DNA from: Microcaldota archaeon
GTDB taxonomy: Archaea > Micrarchaeota > Micrarchaeia > Micrarchaeales > Micrarchaeaceae
DNA length: 64,000 nucleotides
Reading direction: 5' to 3'
Assembly: GCA_028866905.1 (NCBI GenBank)
Contig: JAGWHI010000001.1
Span: 1 to 64,000, forward strand
Part shown: positions 1-8,115 of the stretch, piece after piece
Numbering within the stretch: the stretch's first letter is position 1
Layout: every line of letters begins with the position of its first letter
Translations under genes and position numbers: made by a program
Notes under the pieces: generated by a model
Seen by the model: only the letters and a program-made list of their open reading frames with translations
Told to the model about the DNA's origin: nothing
Databases searched by the model: none

Positions 1-2342
1 ACCACCTTGGTGAACCCATGCGGAGGCGGCGGGGTTTTTTTGGTCGCGTTAGAAGCAGTAATTGATACATTGGCTGCGCTTCCCGACACAGAGCTCATGG
101 TAAGGATAACATGCGCGCTCTGCACGTTTACGCTAACCGGGGACGTTGGTGACACGGTTACGTTCACGGTGCTTGGCCCTGTTGTGGTCAGGTTGACCAC
201 AGGTATTGTCGTGGTCTGTACTGTGGTCGTCTGCGCTGTTGTGGTGTAAGAGGTGGTATTGGTTGTTGTTGAGACTGTGGTGTTGGTGGTTGTCGAGACT
301 GTGGAGGACGACGTCGTTACTGTTGTCGATACTGTGCTGCCACCACCGCCTCCACCTCCTCCGCCGCCCAGTTGCGACACGCTGAGTATTACGCTAAAGG
401 TGTAGTAGCTGTAGTTGGCATTTCCAGGGTTCTTGAATGTGAAGTTGTAAGTCCCTGGGGCCGCCTGCTCTGAGAAATTGTACAGGCTGTTTGTTGTTGT
501 AACCAGTGCCCCGTTCTCATAGACGCTCCACGGCGACTGGTTGTTTATGGTCTTTATTCCGTTGAACGATATCGCGGCTATGTCGTAGTATCCGGCCGCA
601 TAGTTCGCGTTTGTGTTAGATGTTGCTGATGAGATGAGGCCGCCTGCGCTGTTGTCCCTTGTGTATTTTACCGTCGAGTTGACAAGGCTTGTGTTGACGA
701 TCTGGAATGCGCTGTTCACGGAATTGACGGTAACTGGGGTGGACGCCGAATCTGTTATACTTACACTTGCTGCAATGCTATTTCCGATATCGGAAGGCGG
801 AACATTCCATGTGAAGGCATTACTAGTCCCTGATAGGCCGGTTACAAGATAGTTACCCAGCACTGCCCCAGTAACTGAATTTGCTATTAGGTAATTGACA
901 GTATAAGAGGGTGAACCGCCGCCCCAGGAAGCCCCTAATTTTACTTGTGAATTTATACCGACATTGGCCGGGATACTATTCAATGTAGGGGTGGAAAGCG
1001 CAGGGTTTATTGTTATGGAATTGAACAGCATCACGGTGTTGCTGCCGTAGTAATACACCTTTGTCTTGTTGTCCTGCGCGAAGCTGTAGAGGCTCCATTT
1101 GCCATATACGGTGCTTGTTCCTGTGCTCTCATTGTACTGCACACCATTGAACGTTAGCGTTAGTTTGTTTTGTGACACTGCGTTTGCAATTAGTTTCAAT
1201 GAGCCGCCGGAAGGCAACTCCTGCAATGAGGTTTCTGGTATGTTTGCTATAACGCTTATGTTTCCGCTTCCGTAGTTGGCAACGTATGCCGCGGTTCCAA
1301 GGGGATTAAACGCTACGCCGATGGGCGTCGAGCCTACGGTTATGGTGTTGACGACCGTGTTGGTCGCTACATTGATCACGCTGACTGTTGTGCCTCCGTC
1401 GTTGGTAATGTATGCTAGGGTGCCTGATGGGTTGAAGGCGACCCTTGTTGGCTGAGACCCTACTATTATCGTGTTTACTACTGTGTTGGTGGCTATGTCG
1501 ATAACGCTGACCGTGGTGCCCCCGTTGTTAGCCACATATACCATGGTCCCTTCAGGATTTATCGCCACGCCGTAGGGCGACGTGCCGACGGTTATTGCGT
1601 TGCCCACGGTGTTTGTTGCAACGCTAATGACGTTGACAGTGCCGGCGTTATTGTTAGCGACATACGCTACTTTGCCAGATGGGCTGAAGGCCACGCCTAT
1701 CGGCGAGGACGCTGACCCTACACTCAGGGTATTTACCACTGTGTTAGTCGGTGCATCGATCACGCTTATAGTAGAGTCTCCGTTATTCGTAACATAAGCT
1801 AGTTTACCAGAGGGGTTGAAAGCGACATCAAACGCAGACGACCCTACATTTATCACTGTGCCTGCCAAGGTGTTGGACGCTACATTTACTACACCCATTT
1901 GGAGATTGTTGTTGTTTGCTACATAGGCTAGGGCGCCGGATGGGCTTATGGCTACACCTATAGGCACATCAAACCCTGTTATGGTATTGATCAGGGAATT
2001 GGTGGATGGGCTGATAACGTTAAGTGTGGCAGGGTTGGTGACATAAAGGAGGGTGCCGGACGGGTTGAAAGCAGCTACTGTTGGGTGCCATCCCACAGTT
2101 ATGGTGTTTGCTACTATATTGTCGAGCCCGTTGGAATTTTGCCATGTCCATTGGCCGGAGTATCCGGATCCGGCGCCGCCGCTCACTATGGTGTTTACGA
2201 CTGTTGTCTGGCCGACGTCGATGACAGCGTTGGTCACTATTATCTGGTTGGCGGTGAGCGAGCCTGCTGATGCCTGTGCGGCGAGCGCCAGGAGCAGAAA
2301 GGCGGCAATCGATATGCGTGAGATTGCGGAAACCAAGAACAC
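1..2342 (-). CDS. secreted seven-repeat beta-propeller surface protein (3' end truncated by window)
   Basis: The reading frame is open on the minus strand from a GTG at 2342 to the window edge, about 780 codons without a stop. An in-frame TAA lies three codons upstream of the GTG. The start gives a clear signal peptide (hydrophobic AFLLLALAAQA, about residues 14-24). Next come seven repeats of about 42 residues carrying the YVTN/NHL-type motif NPSGxxAYVxN, near 2055, 1945, 1815, 1690, 1560, 1430 and 1300, which fits a closed seven-bladed propeller. Ig-like beta segments, a poly-glycine hinge (about 345-365) and a Ser/Thr-rich, mucin-like stretch (about 180-340) follow. Such architectures are typical of archaeal surface or adhesion proteins. 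The ligand is unknown, and the missing carboxy terminus could hold a membrane anchor. Confidence 0.8.
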   Translation of the reverse strand, partial: MFLVSAISRISIAAFLLLALAAQASAGSLTANQIIVTNAVIDVGQTTVVNTIVSGGAGSGYSGQWTWQNSNGLDNIVANTITVGWHPTVAAFNPSGTLLYVTNPATLNVISPSTNSLINTITGFDVPIGVAISPSGALAYVANNNNLQMGVVNVASNTLAGTVINVGSSAFDVAFNPSGKLAYVTNNGDSTISVIDAPTNTVVNTLSVGSASSPIGVAFSPSGKVAYVANNNAGTVNVISVATNTVGNAITVGTSPYGVAINPEGTMVYVANNGGTTVSVIDIATNTVVNTIIVGSQPTRVAFNPSGTLAYITNDGGTTVSVINVATNTVVNTITVGSTPIGVAFNPLGTAAYVANYGSGNISVIANIPETSLQELPSGGSLKLIANAVSQNKLTLTFNGVQYNESTGTSTVYGKWSLYSFAQDNKTKVYYYGSNTVMLFNSITINPALSTPTLNSIPANVGINSQVKLGASWGGGSPSYTVNYLIANSVTGAVLGNYLVTGLSGTSNAFTWNVPPSDIGNSIAASVSITDSASTPVTVNSVNSAFQIVNTSLVNSTVKYTRDNSAGGLISSATSNTNANYAAGYYDIAAISFNGIKTINNQSPWSVYENGALVTTTNSLYNFSEQAAPGTYNFTFKNPGNANYSYYTFSVILSVSQLGGGGGGGGGGSTVSTTVTTSSSTVSTTTNTTVSTTTNTTSYTTTAQTTTVQTTTIPVVNLTTTGPSTVNVTVSPTSPVSVNVQSAHVILTMSSVSGSAANVSITASNATKKTPPPPHGFTKV

Positions 2343-2381
2343 ACTGCTTTATTGGTTGTAAGTGAATTGATTTATAGCTTG

Positions 2382-3302
2382 CTATCTTACCTCGGCCTTC
2401 ATCCTGAGGACCTCCATCAGCTCGTTCGCGCTCAGGAGGGGCTTTGGCGTCCTTTCTATGTCATCGATCGCTATCCTGGGGCATGCGGTGTTGACGAGCG
2501 CGTCGAACTCCAGCATGTTGTTTATGGATTCGAAGTCGAAGGTGTTGGCGGTAAGTATCGCTGCCGAATAGCCGGCGTCCTCTATCTTCCTCTTGATTAT
2601 CTTGGCCAGGTTTGTGTTCTGCTGGCCGTTCTTGGTGCTCAGGAGTATGCCGAACCTCTTGGCGTCGAGCGCCTTGAGGATCTTCCCCCTGCTCTTCCTC
2701 CTGTAAATCTCGCGGTACTTGTCTATGAACTCCACGCTTCCCTGGAACGGCTCGACCACTAGGAAGGGTTTTGTCGTAGAAAGGAGAGCGCCCAATGGGT
2801 GGAACAGGCCGCCGCCGAAGTATACGAAAGCGTCGACCTGTCTGTCGATCGATGCCGCGCTGCCTATGTCGCAGCCGAGTATCTGGCCCGGCTGCTTGGC
2901 GAAGCCGTACGGCCTCCCGATTATGACGTTCTTGCCGTGGTCTTCGTAGAATCGCTTTACGGCATCGAGCTGGTTGATGTGCTGGATCGGCGTTACCAAC
3001 CCTATTGTCTTGTGCTGCTCCAGCCTCTTCAGGGATTCCGGCAGCAGGTCAAGCGGCGCCTCTATGTAATACGGGACGTACTCGACGTTGAAGTCCACGT
3101 GGTGGAACTCGGCATGGCCGTAGTGGACCAGCTTGTCCGCCTTTATGTTCCTGGCCTCGTCTATCGCTAGGTCGCAAGCCCCGAACGTCGGCGACGCTGA
3201 CACGAAGACCTCGTGGCCCTCGCCCTCCATCAGCTTAGCGTGCGCCAGGGCCTTCTGCTTCAGCCCCTCCGGGAACTGCAAAAGAATACGCATTTGTAAC
3301 AC
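2382..3302 (-). CDS. dph2: diphthamide synthesis radical enzyme Dph2
   Basis: This is the 2-(3-amino-3-carboxypropyl)histidine synthase that starts diphthamide formation on elongation factor 2. It transfers the aminocarboxypropyl group of S-adenosylmethionine through a non-canonical radical 4Fe-4S chemistry. The 306-residue protein has the usual archaeal length. It carries the three widely spaced cysteines expected to hold the cluster: Cys43 (FGACD), Cys144 (LGCDIG) and Cys274 (TACPR). A second methionine three residues in (3293) is an equally possible start. It lies 12 bp downstream of rpl10e on the same strand. Its substrate, aEF2 with the acceptor histidine, is encoded at 33419-35611. Confidence 0.92.
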   Translation of the reverse strand: MLQMRILLQFPEGLKQKALAHAKLMEGEGHEVFVSASPTFGACDLAIDEARNIKADKLVHYGHAEFHHVDFNVEYVPYYIEAPLDLLPESLKRLEQHKTIGLVTPIQHINQLDAVKRFYEDHGKNVIIGRPYGFAKQPGQILGCDIGSAASIDRQVDAFVYFGGGLFHPLGALLSTTKPFLVVEPFQGSVEFIDKYREIYRRKSRGKILKALDAKRFGILLSTKNGQQNTNLAKIIKRKIEDAGYSAAILTANTFDFESINNMLEFDALVNTACPRIAIDDIERTPKPLLSANELMEVLRMKAEVR

Positions 3303-3314
3303 TTGAACGTAATG

Positions 3315-3833
3315 TCAGACCGCTGTTATCTTGTAGAGGCCCGACAGCTTTGACGCGGCCCTCTTCATCGCGTGCACGGCTATATCCCTGTGCTGCTTCT
3401 GGGCCCTTATCATGAATACGGCCTGTCCTTCCCTCAGCCTTGCCGCGAGCGACACCGGGCGTCCGAACGCCAGGCTCATTCCCCTGGAAATTCGGTCTGC
3501 ACCTGCTCCGGAGGCCATCTTGTGCTCCCTTATCACGTTGTGCGGGTAGACGAGCACCTTGAAGAAGTAGTTCTCCGGCACGTTGGTCTCCATGTACTTG
3601 TTGGCCACCATCCTTGCCGCTTCCAGCGAGTTCGCCCTGAGCTGTATGGGCTGCTTCGCGTTGAGCGTTACGGTCAGGTCGTAGTCGGGCTTGCGCTTGC
3701 CCATGTTGAAGATGAGCAGCTTCTTGCTGGGCATAGCCCTGACGTAGTTCTTCTTGGGCCTCCTGAGGGAGTACCTGGCCCACGCCTGCGAGTTGGGCGT
3801 CCTCATAGTCCTTGCCGGCCTTAATCTTGCCAT
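3315..3833 (-). CDS. rpl10e: 50S ribosomal protein L10e (uL16 family)
   Basis: This is a large-subunit ribosomal protein of the L10e/L16 family, 172 residues, which sits near the A-site tRNA and central protuberance. The basic amino terminus (MARLRPARTMR) and the later GADRISRGMSLAFGRPV segment are characteristic of the archaeal/eukaryotic form. It is followed after 12 bp by dph2, so the two are probably cotranscribed. The upstream gap to 3913 is AT-rich (for example 3840-3900) and likely carries the promoter, although I could not pin down one clean TATA element. Confidence 0.95.
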   Translation of the reverse strand: MARLRPARTMRTPNSQAWARYSLRRPKKNYVRAMPSKKLLIFNMGKRKPDYDLTVTLNAKQPIQLRANSLEAARMVANKYMETNVPENYFFKVLVYPHNVIREHKMASGAGADRISRGMSLAFGRPVSLAARLREGQAVFMIRAQKQHRDIAVHAMKRAASKLSGLYKITAV

Positions 3834-3912
3834 AATATCATCTTAAATAGACCTTAGGTTTACGATAGAAATCGCAATACTAATTGTGCTCAATAGGTAT
3901 AAAAATATGCCG

Positions 3913-4668
3913 CTAGTCCCCCCTGTAGCCCCTGTTCCTTGGTATCCTGAGCTCTATCGCCTGCGCCCTGGAGCCCTGCTTTTCTAGGAGGCCCAGGCCA
4001 ATCCCGGTCTCGACGAGGCGGAGCCTTTCGCCCTTCAGGCCCCGCAGCATGGGTCCTATCTGGTCGTGCGTCCTTATTATCTGGCCCGCGCTCCTCATGA
4101 CGCCCTCCAGGCCTGCGCCCTGCTGTTCCTTGGCATACGCCCTGGCGCCCTTTATCCTCTCGTAGTTCGCCTTGTCAGACCTGTAGTCCGCGTATACCTC
4201 CCAGGCCATGGAGTACCAGGCCGCCGCCTCCCTGATGTAACCCGAATAGAATATGTCATGGTCGAGAGCGGCCTTGGTCGTCTGGTCAGCTACCGACAGC
4301 GAGACGCAGAACATGAGCCTCATGGCCGTCTGTTGGATCTGCTGCGCCCCAAGGCCGGCTGACCGGTCCGCAATCCCGTGCAGCTCGCTGAACGCAAGCC
4401 CGCCCAGAAGGTCCAGACGCTCTATGTTCTTAGGGTCGTCAGCCCCTGACGAGATGTATGAAGCGTACCTGTCGACCTCGTTGACCGCTGCGCGTATCCC
4501 TATGGCGAACTCCTCGGACTGGGTGAACGGCCTGCTTTTGGCCGTCAAATCAAGCCTGGACTTGGCCTCCAGGAGTAGCGAGGTGTTAAGCCTGGCCATT
4601 GCGGCGTCTATGCTGTAGTGCACAGCCTCGTTCTTGATGGCCTTTGTCTCCCTTTTGAACAGCTTCAT
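3913..4668 (-). CDS. hypothetical soluble helical protein
   Basis: I do not recognise this 251-residue protein. It has no signal peptide or membrane segment and looks mostly alpha-helical. It is rich in Ala, Arg and Glu, has a single Cys in the middle (RLMFCVSLSVADQ), and ends in a basic tail (RIPRNRGYRGD). A strong minus-strand TATA element (ttatatatc, around 4720-4731) lies about 55 bp upstream, which supports the ATG start at 4668 with a short leader. It is transcribed divergently from the pilin-like gene at 4804. No function can be assigned from sequence. Confidence 0.75.
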   Translation of the reverse strand: MKLFKRETKAIKNEAVHYSIDAAMARLNTSLLLEAKSRLDLTAKSRPFTQSEEFAIGIRAAVNEVDRYASYISSGADDPKNIERLDLLGGLAFSELHGIADRSAGLGAQQIQQTAMRLMFCVSLSVADQTTKAALDHDIFYSGYIREAAAWYSMAWEVYADYRSDKANYERIKGARAYAKEQQGAGLEGVMRSAGQIIRTHDQIGPMLRGLKGERLRLVETGIGLGLLEKQGSRAQAIELRIPRNRGYRGD

Positions 4669-4758
4669 CGTATCGGCCCATGTCCGGAATGGCAGGTTTT
4701 AGAGAGCGATGAGCCCTCGAAGATATATAAGGGTTTTCTTTGGGCGCGGTGATTAAGG

Positions 4759-4768
4759 TTTTTATATC
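4759..4768 (+). promoter_or_regulatory. TATA box for pilin-like gene
   Basis: A tttttatatc element preceded by purine-rich aagg (BRE-like) places transcription start near 4789. This leaves a leader of about 14 nt that contains ggtg before the ATG at 4804. Confidence 0.6.
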
Positions 4769-4803
4769 TATCTATTGCAATCTAATCACCATAAGGTGTG
4801 CTA

Positions 4804-5337
4804 ATGTTAGGAATAAGAAAAGGAACCAGAAAGGCCCAATCGGCCATGGAATACCTCATGACCTACGGCTGGGCGATACTCGTGATCGCCGTAGTGCTCG
4901 GCGCGCTGTTCTCCCTTGGGGTGTTCAGCTCTTCGAGCGTTCTGCCACAGGGATGCGTAGCCGCATCAGGCTATCTCTGTTCGGGACAGGTGCTTCTGCC
5001 GAACGCAGCTAACGCCATAACCCCGACCTCTCTGACCTTCACGTTCGGCCAGAACACGGGTTCGACGATATACAACGCTTTCATAGCGGTGTCCGGACAG
5101 GGATCCGCAGTCAACAACGTCGGATTCCCGACTGCCGTGAGTGTCAACTCGATAGGAGCGAGCATGCTGCCGGGCCAGCAGACGACGGTCGTTGTGCCTA
5201 TAGCGAACACCATACTGGCGACAAACACGCTAGGAGGATCGCTATCTGGATACGTCTGGCTTAACTACTCGTCAACCTCTGGAGGAGTAGCGAACATCGC
5301 CACGAAGATCGCGACGATCAACATAAAGGTTACATAA
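4804..5337 (+). CDS. class III signal peptide pilin-like protein
   Basis: This small exported protein (177 residues from the ATG; a GTG two codons earlier is possible) has an archaeal class III signal peptide. A short basic leader RKGTRKA is followed by QSAMEYL and a hydrophobic core (about 26 residues, MTYGWAILVIAVVLG), as in archaellins and adhesive pilins. A prepilin peptidase of the FlaK/PibD/EppA type would cut between Ala and Gln. The remaining ~130 residues are Ser/Thr/Val/Gly-rich beta structure with two cysteines (CVAASGYLC) that may form a disulfide. The signal region closely resembles the two large adhesins at 8116 and 12463, so this is likely a short member of the same family. A T-rich terminator follows. 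Confidence 0.85.
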   Translation: MLGIRKGTRKAQSAMEYLMTYGWAILVIAVVLGALFSLGVFSSSSVLPQGCVAASGYLCSGQVLLPNAANAITPTSLTFTFGQNTGSTIYNAFIAVSGQGSAVNNVGFPTAVSVNSIGASMLPGQQTTVVVPIANTILATNTLGGSLSGYVWLNYSSTSGGVANIATKIATINIKVT

Positions 5338-5348
5338 ACGCTGTAACC

Positions 5349-5378
5349 TTTTCTTCTTTTTCTTTACTTTCTTCTTTC
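5349..5378 (+). terminator. T-rich archaeal terminator
   Basis: Runs of T interrupted by single C or A residues lie just after the stop codon of the pilin-like gene. This matches oligo-T termination in archaea, and no stem-loop is needed. Confidence 0.5.
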
Positions 5379-5396
5379 ATTTAAACGCCTCTTAGC

Positions 5397-6068
5397 GTGA
5401 GCTCCGTGAACCGCTTCGGCCTTGTGGTATTCGACCTTGACGGCACCCTTGTGGACAACAGGGCAGGCATAAAGGTGGCTTTCGACGCCACCCTTGACAA
5501 GTTCGGCCTGCCCCGCATGTCGGACATGGACATATACGCCGGCATAGGCAAGCCCATACTGGAGAGGTTCGAGACCGAGCTCCCGGTTTCCAGGGATACG
5601 GCCCTGGAGATGACAGACTACTTCAGGTCCGTATACCTGTCAAAGGGCCATACAGGGGTGGCGCTGCTGGACGGCGCCGAGGAGGCGCTGAGGCGCATAA
5701 GGGGGGCAGGGATCAAGACAGGGCTTGCCACTACAAAAGGAAACAACGGCACCCAGATGCTGCTCAGGGAGACGGGCCTTGACAGGTACTTCGACCTTGC
5801 CCTAGGCCTTACCAAGGAGTTCAGGCCGAAGCCGTACCCAGACATGATAGAGCACGTGATGGACAGGCTTGGCGTGCCGAAGGAGAGGACCGCCTACGTG
5901 GGCGACACGCCCATAGACATGGCGGCAGCAAGGAACGCCGGGGTGTTCCCGATAGCGGTAAAGACAGGGATAGCTCTTGGAATAACGGATTTGGAGGAAC
6001 TGGAGGAATCGAAGCCCGGCATGATGATAGGCACTTTGCGGGAACTTCCTGGGGCTCTTGGCATCTAG
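5397..6068 (+). CDS. HAD-superfamily phosphatase (phosphoglycolate phosphatase-like)
   Basis: This 223-residue HAD subfamily IA hydrolase has all the catalytic motifs. Motif I is DLDGTL at residues 13-18 (Asp nucleophile and Asp acid/base). Motif II is TT in GLATTKG. Motif III is the Lys in RPKPYP. Motif IV is VGDTPIDM. An alpha-helical cap lies between motifs I and II. The closest functional analogues are phosphoglycolate phosphatase and pyrophosphatase PpaX, but substrate cannot be read from sequence. The start is a GTG at 5397. The gene converges with the EamA transporter and their 3' ends overlap by 4 bp. Confidence 0.85.
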   Translation: MSSVNRFGLVVFDLDGTLVDNRAGIKVAFDATLDKFGLPRMSDMDIYAGIGKPILERFETELPVSRDTALEMTDYFRSVYLSKGHTGVALLDGAEEALRRIRGAGIKTGLATTKGNNGTQMLLRETGLDRYFDLALGLTKEFRPKPYPDMIEHVMDRLGVPKERTAYVGDTPIDMAAARNAGVFPIAVKTGIALGITDLEELEESKPGMMIGTLRELPGALGI

Positions 6069-6931
6069 CCCAGGCTTATCGCAATCGCCGCTATAACAGA
6101 GATTATCAGGCCAGCCCCTTGGAGCTTGGTGAGCCTGTCCTTGAATACGAAGTACGCTACTACCGCTATGAATGCGGGTATTATCGCGCTCAGTGCGCTG
6201 CCTAGCGCCACTACCCCTGTGAACATGGCGAAAGCGAACGTTATGTTCCCTATACCGTCCAGCGCGCCGCCTGACGGGGCGGCAAGCCACCTTATGCGCC
6301 TGGTCTCAGGCTTCCTGAAGCTGTGCCTGTGGGCGGCGTGCCTTGTCAGGTATTCCGATGACATGACGAGCACGGAAGTGAGGCCTACGACCCTTGCGAC
6401 AAGCAGAGGCATAAGGAACTGCTGGGACACGCCTATCGCTATTATTGTCAGCACCCAGTTTATACCCCAGGCGACGTTTGCCGTCACGGCCGGCATCAGC
6501 ATCATGTTGAACTTCATCTTCCTGGTTACGGTTATCATCAGCGACCCCACGAATATCCCGGCTATCGCTATGTCCTTCACAGTGCTGACTGCGTTGCCCA
6601 GGACAAGGAGCCCGAAGAGTACTATTATCGCGGGCTGCAGGTTGAACAGCGCCGCGGAGTTTGTGAGCTGCTCCGTCTCGAGCGCCTTGTAGAAGCTGTA
6701 GTAGCCTATGCCTAGGAAGACCCCCGCCAGAGCAGCCAGCCCCCAGGCCTCGAGCGACATCTGGTAGCCGTACAGCAGCGCTCCGATCAGCATCGGGATT
6801 GCGCCGATCGCAAGGAATATCGCCGCGGTCTGCCTGTTGCCTATCACGACAGAGGAGCGCTTGGCTATAGTGTCGCCTATTATCCAGGTCACCGCGCTGG
6901 TAAGTATTGCCAATACCCAGAATGAGCTCAT
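6065..6931 (-). CDS. EamA/DMT-family membrane transporter
   Basis: This 288-residue polytopic protein has about ten predicted transmembrane helices in two EamA repeats, the drug/metabolite transporter fold. The GYYSFYKALETEQLTNSAAL region and the terminal AFIAVVAYFVFKDRLTKLQGAGL helix pair are typical. Substrate is not predictable. A second, divergent EamA protein lies at 60068-60937. Its promoter overlaps that of the divergent ftsZ1. Confidence 0.85.
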   Translation of the reverse strand: MSSFWVLAILTSAVTWIIGDTIAKRSSVVIGNRQTAAIFLAIGAIPMLIGALLYGYQMSLEAWGLAALAGVFLGIGYYSFYKALETEQLTNSAALFNLQPAIIVLFGLLVLGNAVSTVKDIAIAGIFVGSLMITVTRKMKFNMMLMPAVTANVAWGINWVLTIIAIGVSQQFLMPLLVARVVGLTSVLVMSSEYLTRHAAHRHSFRKPETRRIRWLAAPSGGALDGIGNITFAFAMFTGVVALGSALSAIIPAFIAVVAYFVFKDRLTKLQGAGLIISVIAAIAISLG

Positions 6932-6964
6932 AAAAATGCCAGCCGCCGAGGCAAATCGGATTTG

Positions 6965-6982
6965 GAATATATCCTTTTATAC
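6965..6982. promoter_or_regulatory. overlapping divergent TATA elements (EamA gene and ftsZ1)
   Basis: A minus-strand TATA (aggatatatt, 6965-6974) for the transporter abuts a plus-strand TATA (cttttatac, 6974-6982) for ftsZ1. Predicted starts are near 6943 and 7004. The ftsZ1 mRNA would be essentially leaderless. Confidence 0.55.
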
Positions 6983-7011
6983 CTTTATTTGCAATCAAGT
7001 AAGTGGGTGGC

Positions 7012-8049
7012 ATGGATTTCATAGACAGCGCGATGAATCCCAATGTTAGGGATGACGACCTTTTCAAGCCAAGGATAGCGGTCTGCGGTGTCGGCGGCGG
7101 AGGGTCCAACACCATACAGAGGCTCTGCGGCATGGGGGTCAGGGGAGCCTCGCTAATCGCGGTCAACACCGATGCCAAGCACCTCAACACCATGGACCAG
7201 GTGGTCAAGAGGATACTGGTTGGCGGGTCGATCACGCGCGGCCTTGGCGCAGGGGGCTTCCCGGAGATGGGAGCCAAGGCTGCTGAGATATCCAGGGGTG
7301 CGATCGCAGGCGCCCTGGAAGGCTACAACCTTGTTTTTCTGACTGCAGGAATGGGGGGCGGAACTGGCACAGGGGCCGCACCGGTGGTCGCAGACGTAGC
7401 TAAGAAGAACGGAGCCGTTGTTGTTTCGATAGTCACGTTCCCGTTCGCGCTCGAGAGGAACAGGCTGGAGGTGGCCAGGCGCGGGATTGAGGAGCTGAGG
7501 AAGAACTCCGACACGCTCATAATCATAGACAACCAGAAGCTCGTAACGCTTTACCCGAACCTGGCGATAGAGCAGGCGTTCAGGGCCGCTGACGAGATTG
7601 CGGCAAGGGCGGTCCGAGGAATATCGGAGACCATCACCATGCCGAGCCTTGTCAACCTCGACTTCGCTGACGTCAAGAACATAATGACCGGCGGCGGAGT
7701 GGCGATGATCAGCGTCGGGGAGGGGCATGGCACCAACAAGGTGGATGACGTAGTGCGGGACACGCTCAAGAACAAGCTTCTGGACGTGGACTTCGAGGGC
7801 GCAAACGGAGTGCTGATGCACATAACCGGAGGCCCGGACATGACACTGGGCGACGTCAACGAGATCGGGAGGAAACTTTCCGATGTGGCCGCGTCGAACG
7901 CCAACGTCCTGTGGGGGGCGCGTGTCGACGAGAGCTACACGGACAAGGTGGAGGTAATAGCGATATTCACAGGAGTGAAGAGCCAGTCGATAACAGGCAG
8001 GTCTGAGATCGAGCAGCCCGAGGACGACCTTGGTTTGGGAAGGCTCTAG
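7012..8049 (+). CDS. ftsZ1: cell division GTPase FtsZ (first copy)
   Basis: This tubulin-like GTPase forms the division ring. The GTP-binding signature GGGTGTG is present ([11 protein letters not shown], about residue 115), as are the amino-terminal GVGGGGSN loop and the T7-loop region. Length (345 residues from ATG 7012; GTG 7003 is possible) matches archaeal FtsZ. The carboxy tail is short and acidic ([12 protein letters not shown]) and may bind partners such as SepF. The TATA position implies a leaderless transcript. A second FtsZ is encoded at 30424-31521. Many euryarchaea and DPANN carry two with separate roles in ring assembly and constriction. Confidence 0.95.
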   Translation: MDFIDSAMNPNVRDDDLFKPRIAVCGVGGGGSNTIQRLCGMGVRGASLIAVNTDAKHLNTMDQVVKRILVGGSITRGLGAGGFPEMGAKAAEISRGAIAGALEGYNLVFLTAGMGGGTGTGAAPVVADVAKKNGAVVVSIVTFPFALERNRLEVARRGIEELRKNSDTLIIIDNQKLVTLYPNLAIEQAFRAADEIAARAVRGISETITMPSLVNLDFADVKNIMTGGGVAMISVGEGHGTNKVDDVVRDTLKNKLLDVDFEGANGVLMHITGGPDMTLGDVNEIGRKLSDVAASNANVLWGARVDESYTDKVEVIAIFTGVKSQSITGRSEIEQPEDDLGLGRL

Positions 8050-8115
8050 CGCTGTTCAATTGGATGGGACATTCTGGAATGGAAAACCGCCGATGAGCCA
8101 TTGGCATTATCGGGA

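Noticed and set aside
230-340. Repetitive DNA resembling a short tandem repeat or CRISPR, also near 8735-8810 and 9425-9540
   Set aside because: The repeats are in-frame Thr/Ser codons of mucin-like linkers. Unit length varies and no spacers or direct repeats of CRISPR type exist.
6306-7277. A 323-codon minus-strand frame spanning the ftsZ1 start
   Set aside because: It runs through the divergent promoter region and antisense to both ftsZ1 and the EamA gene in a shifted frame, with low-complexity translation.
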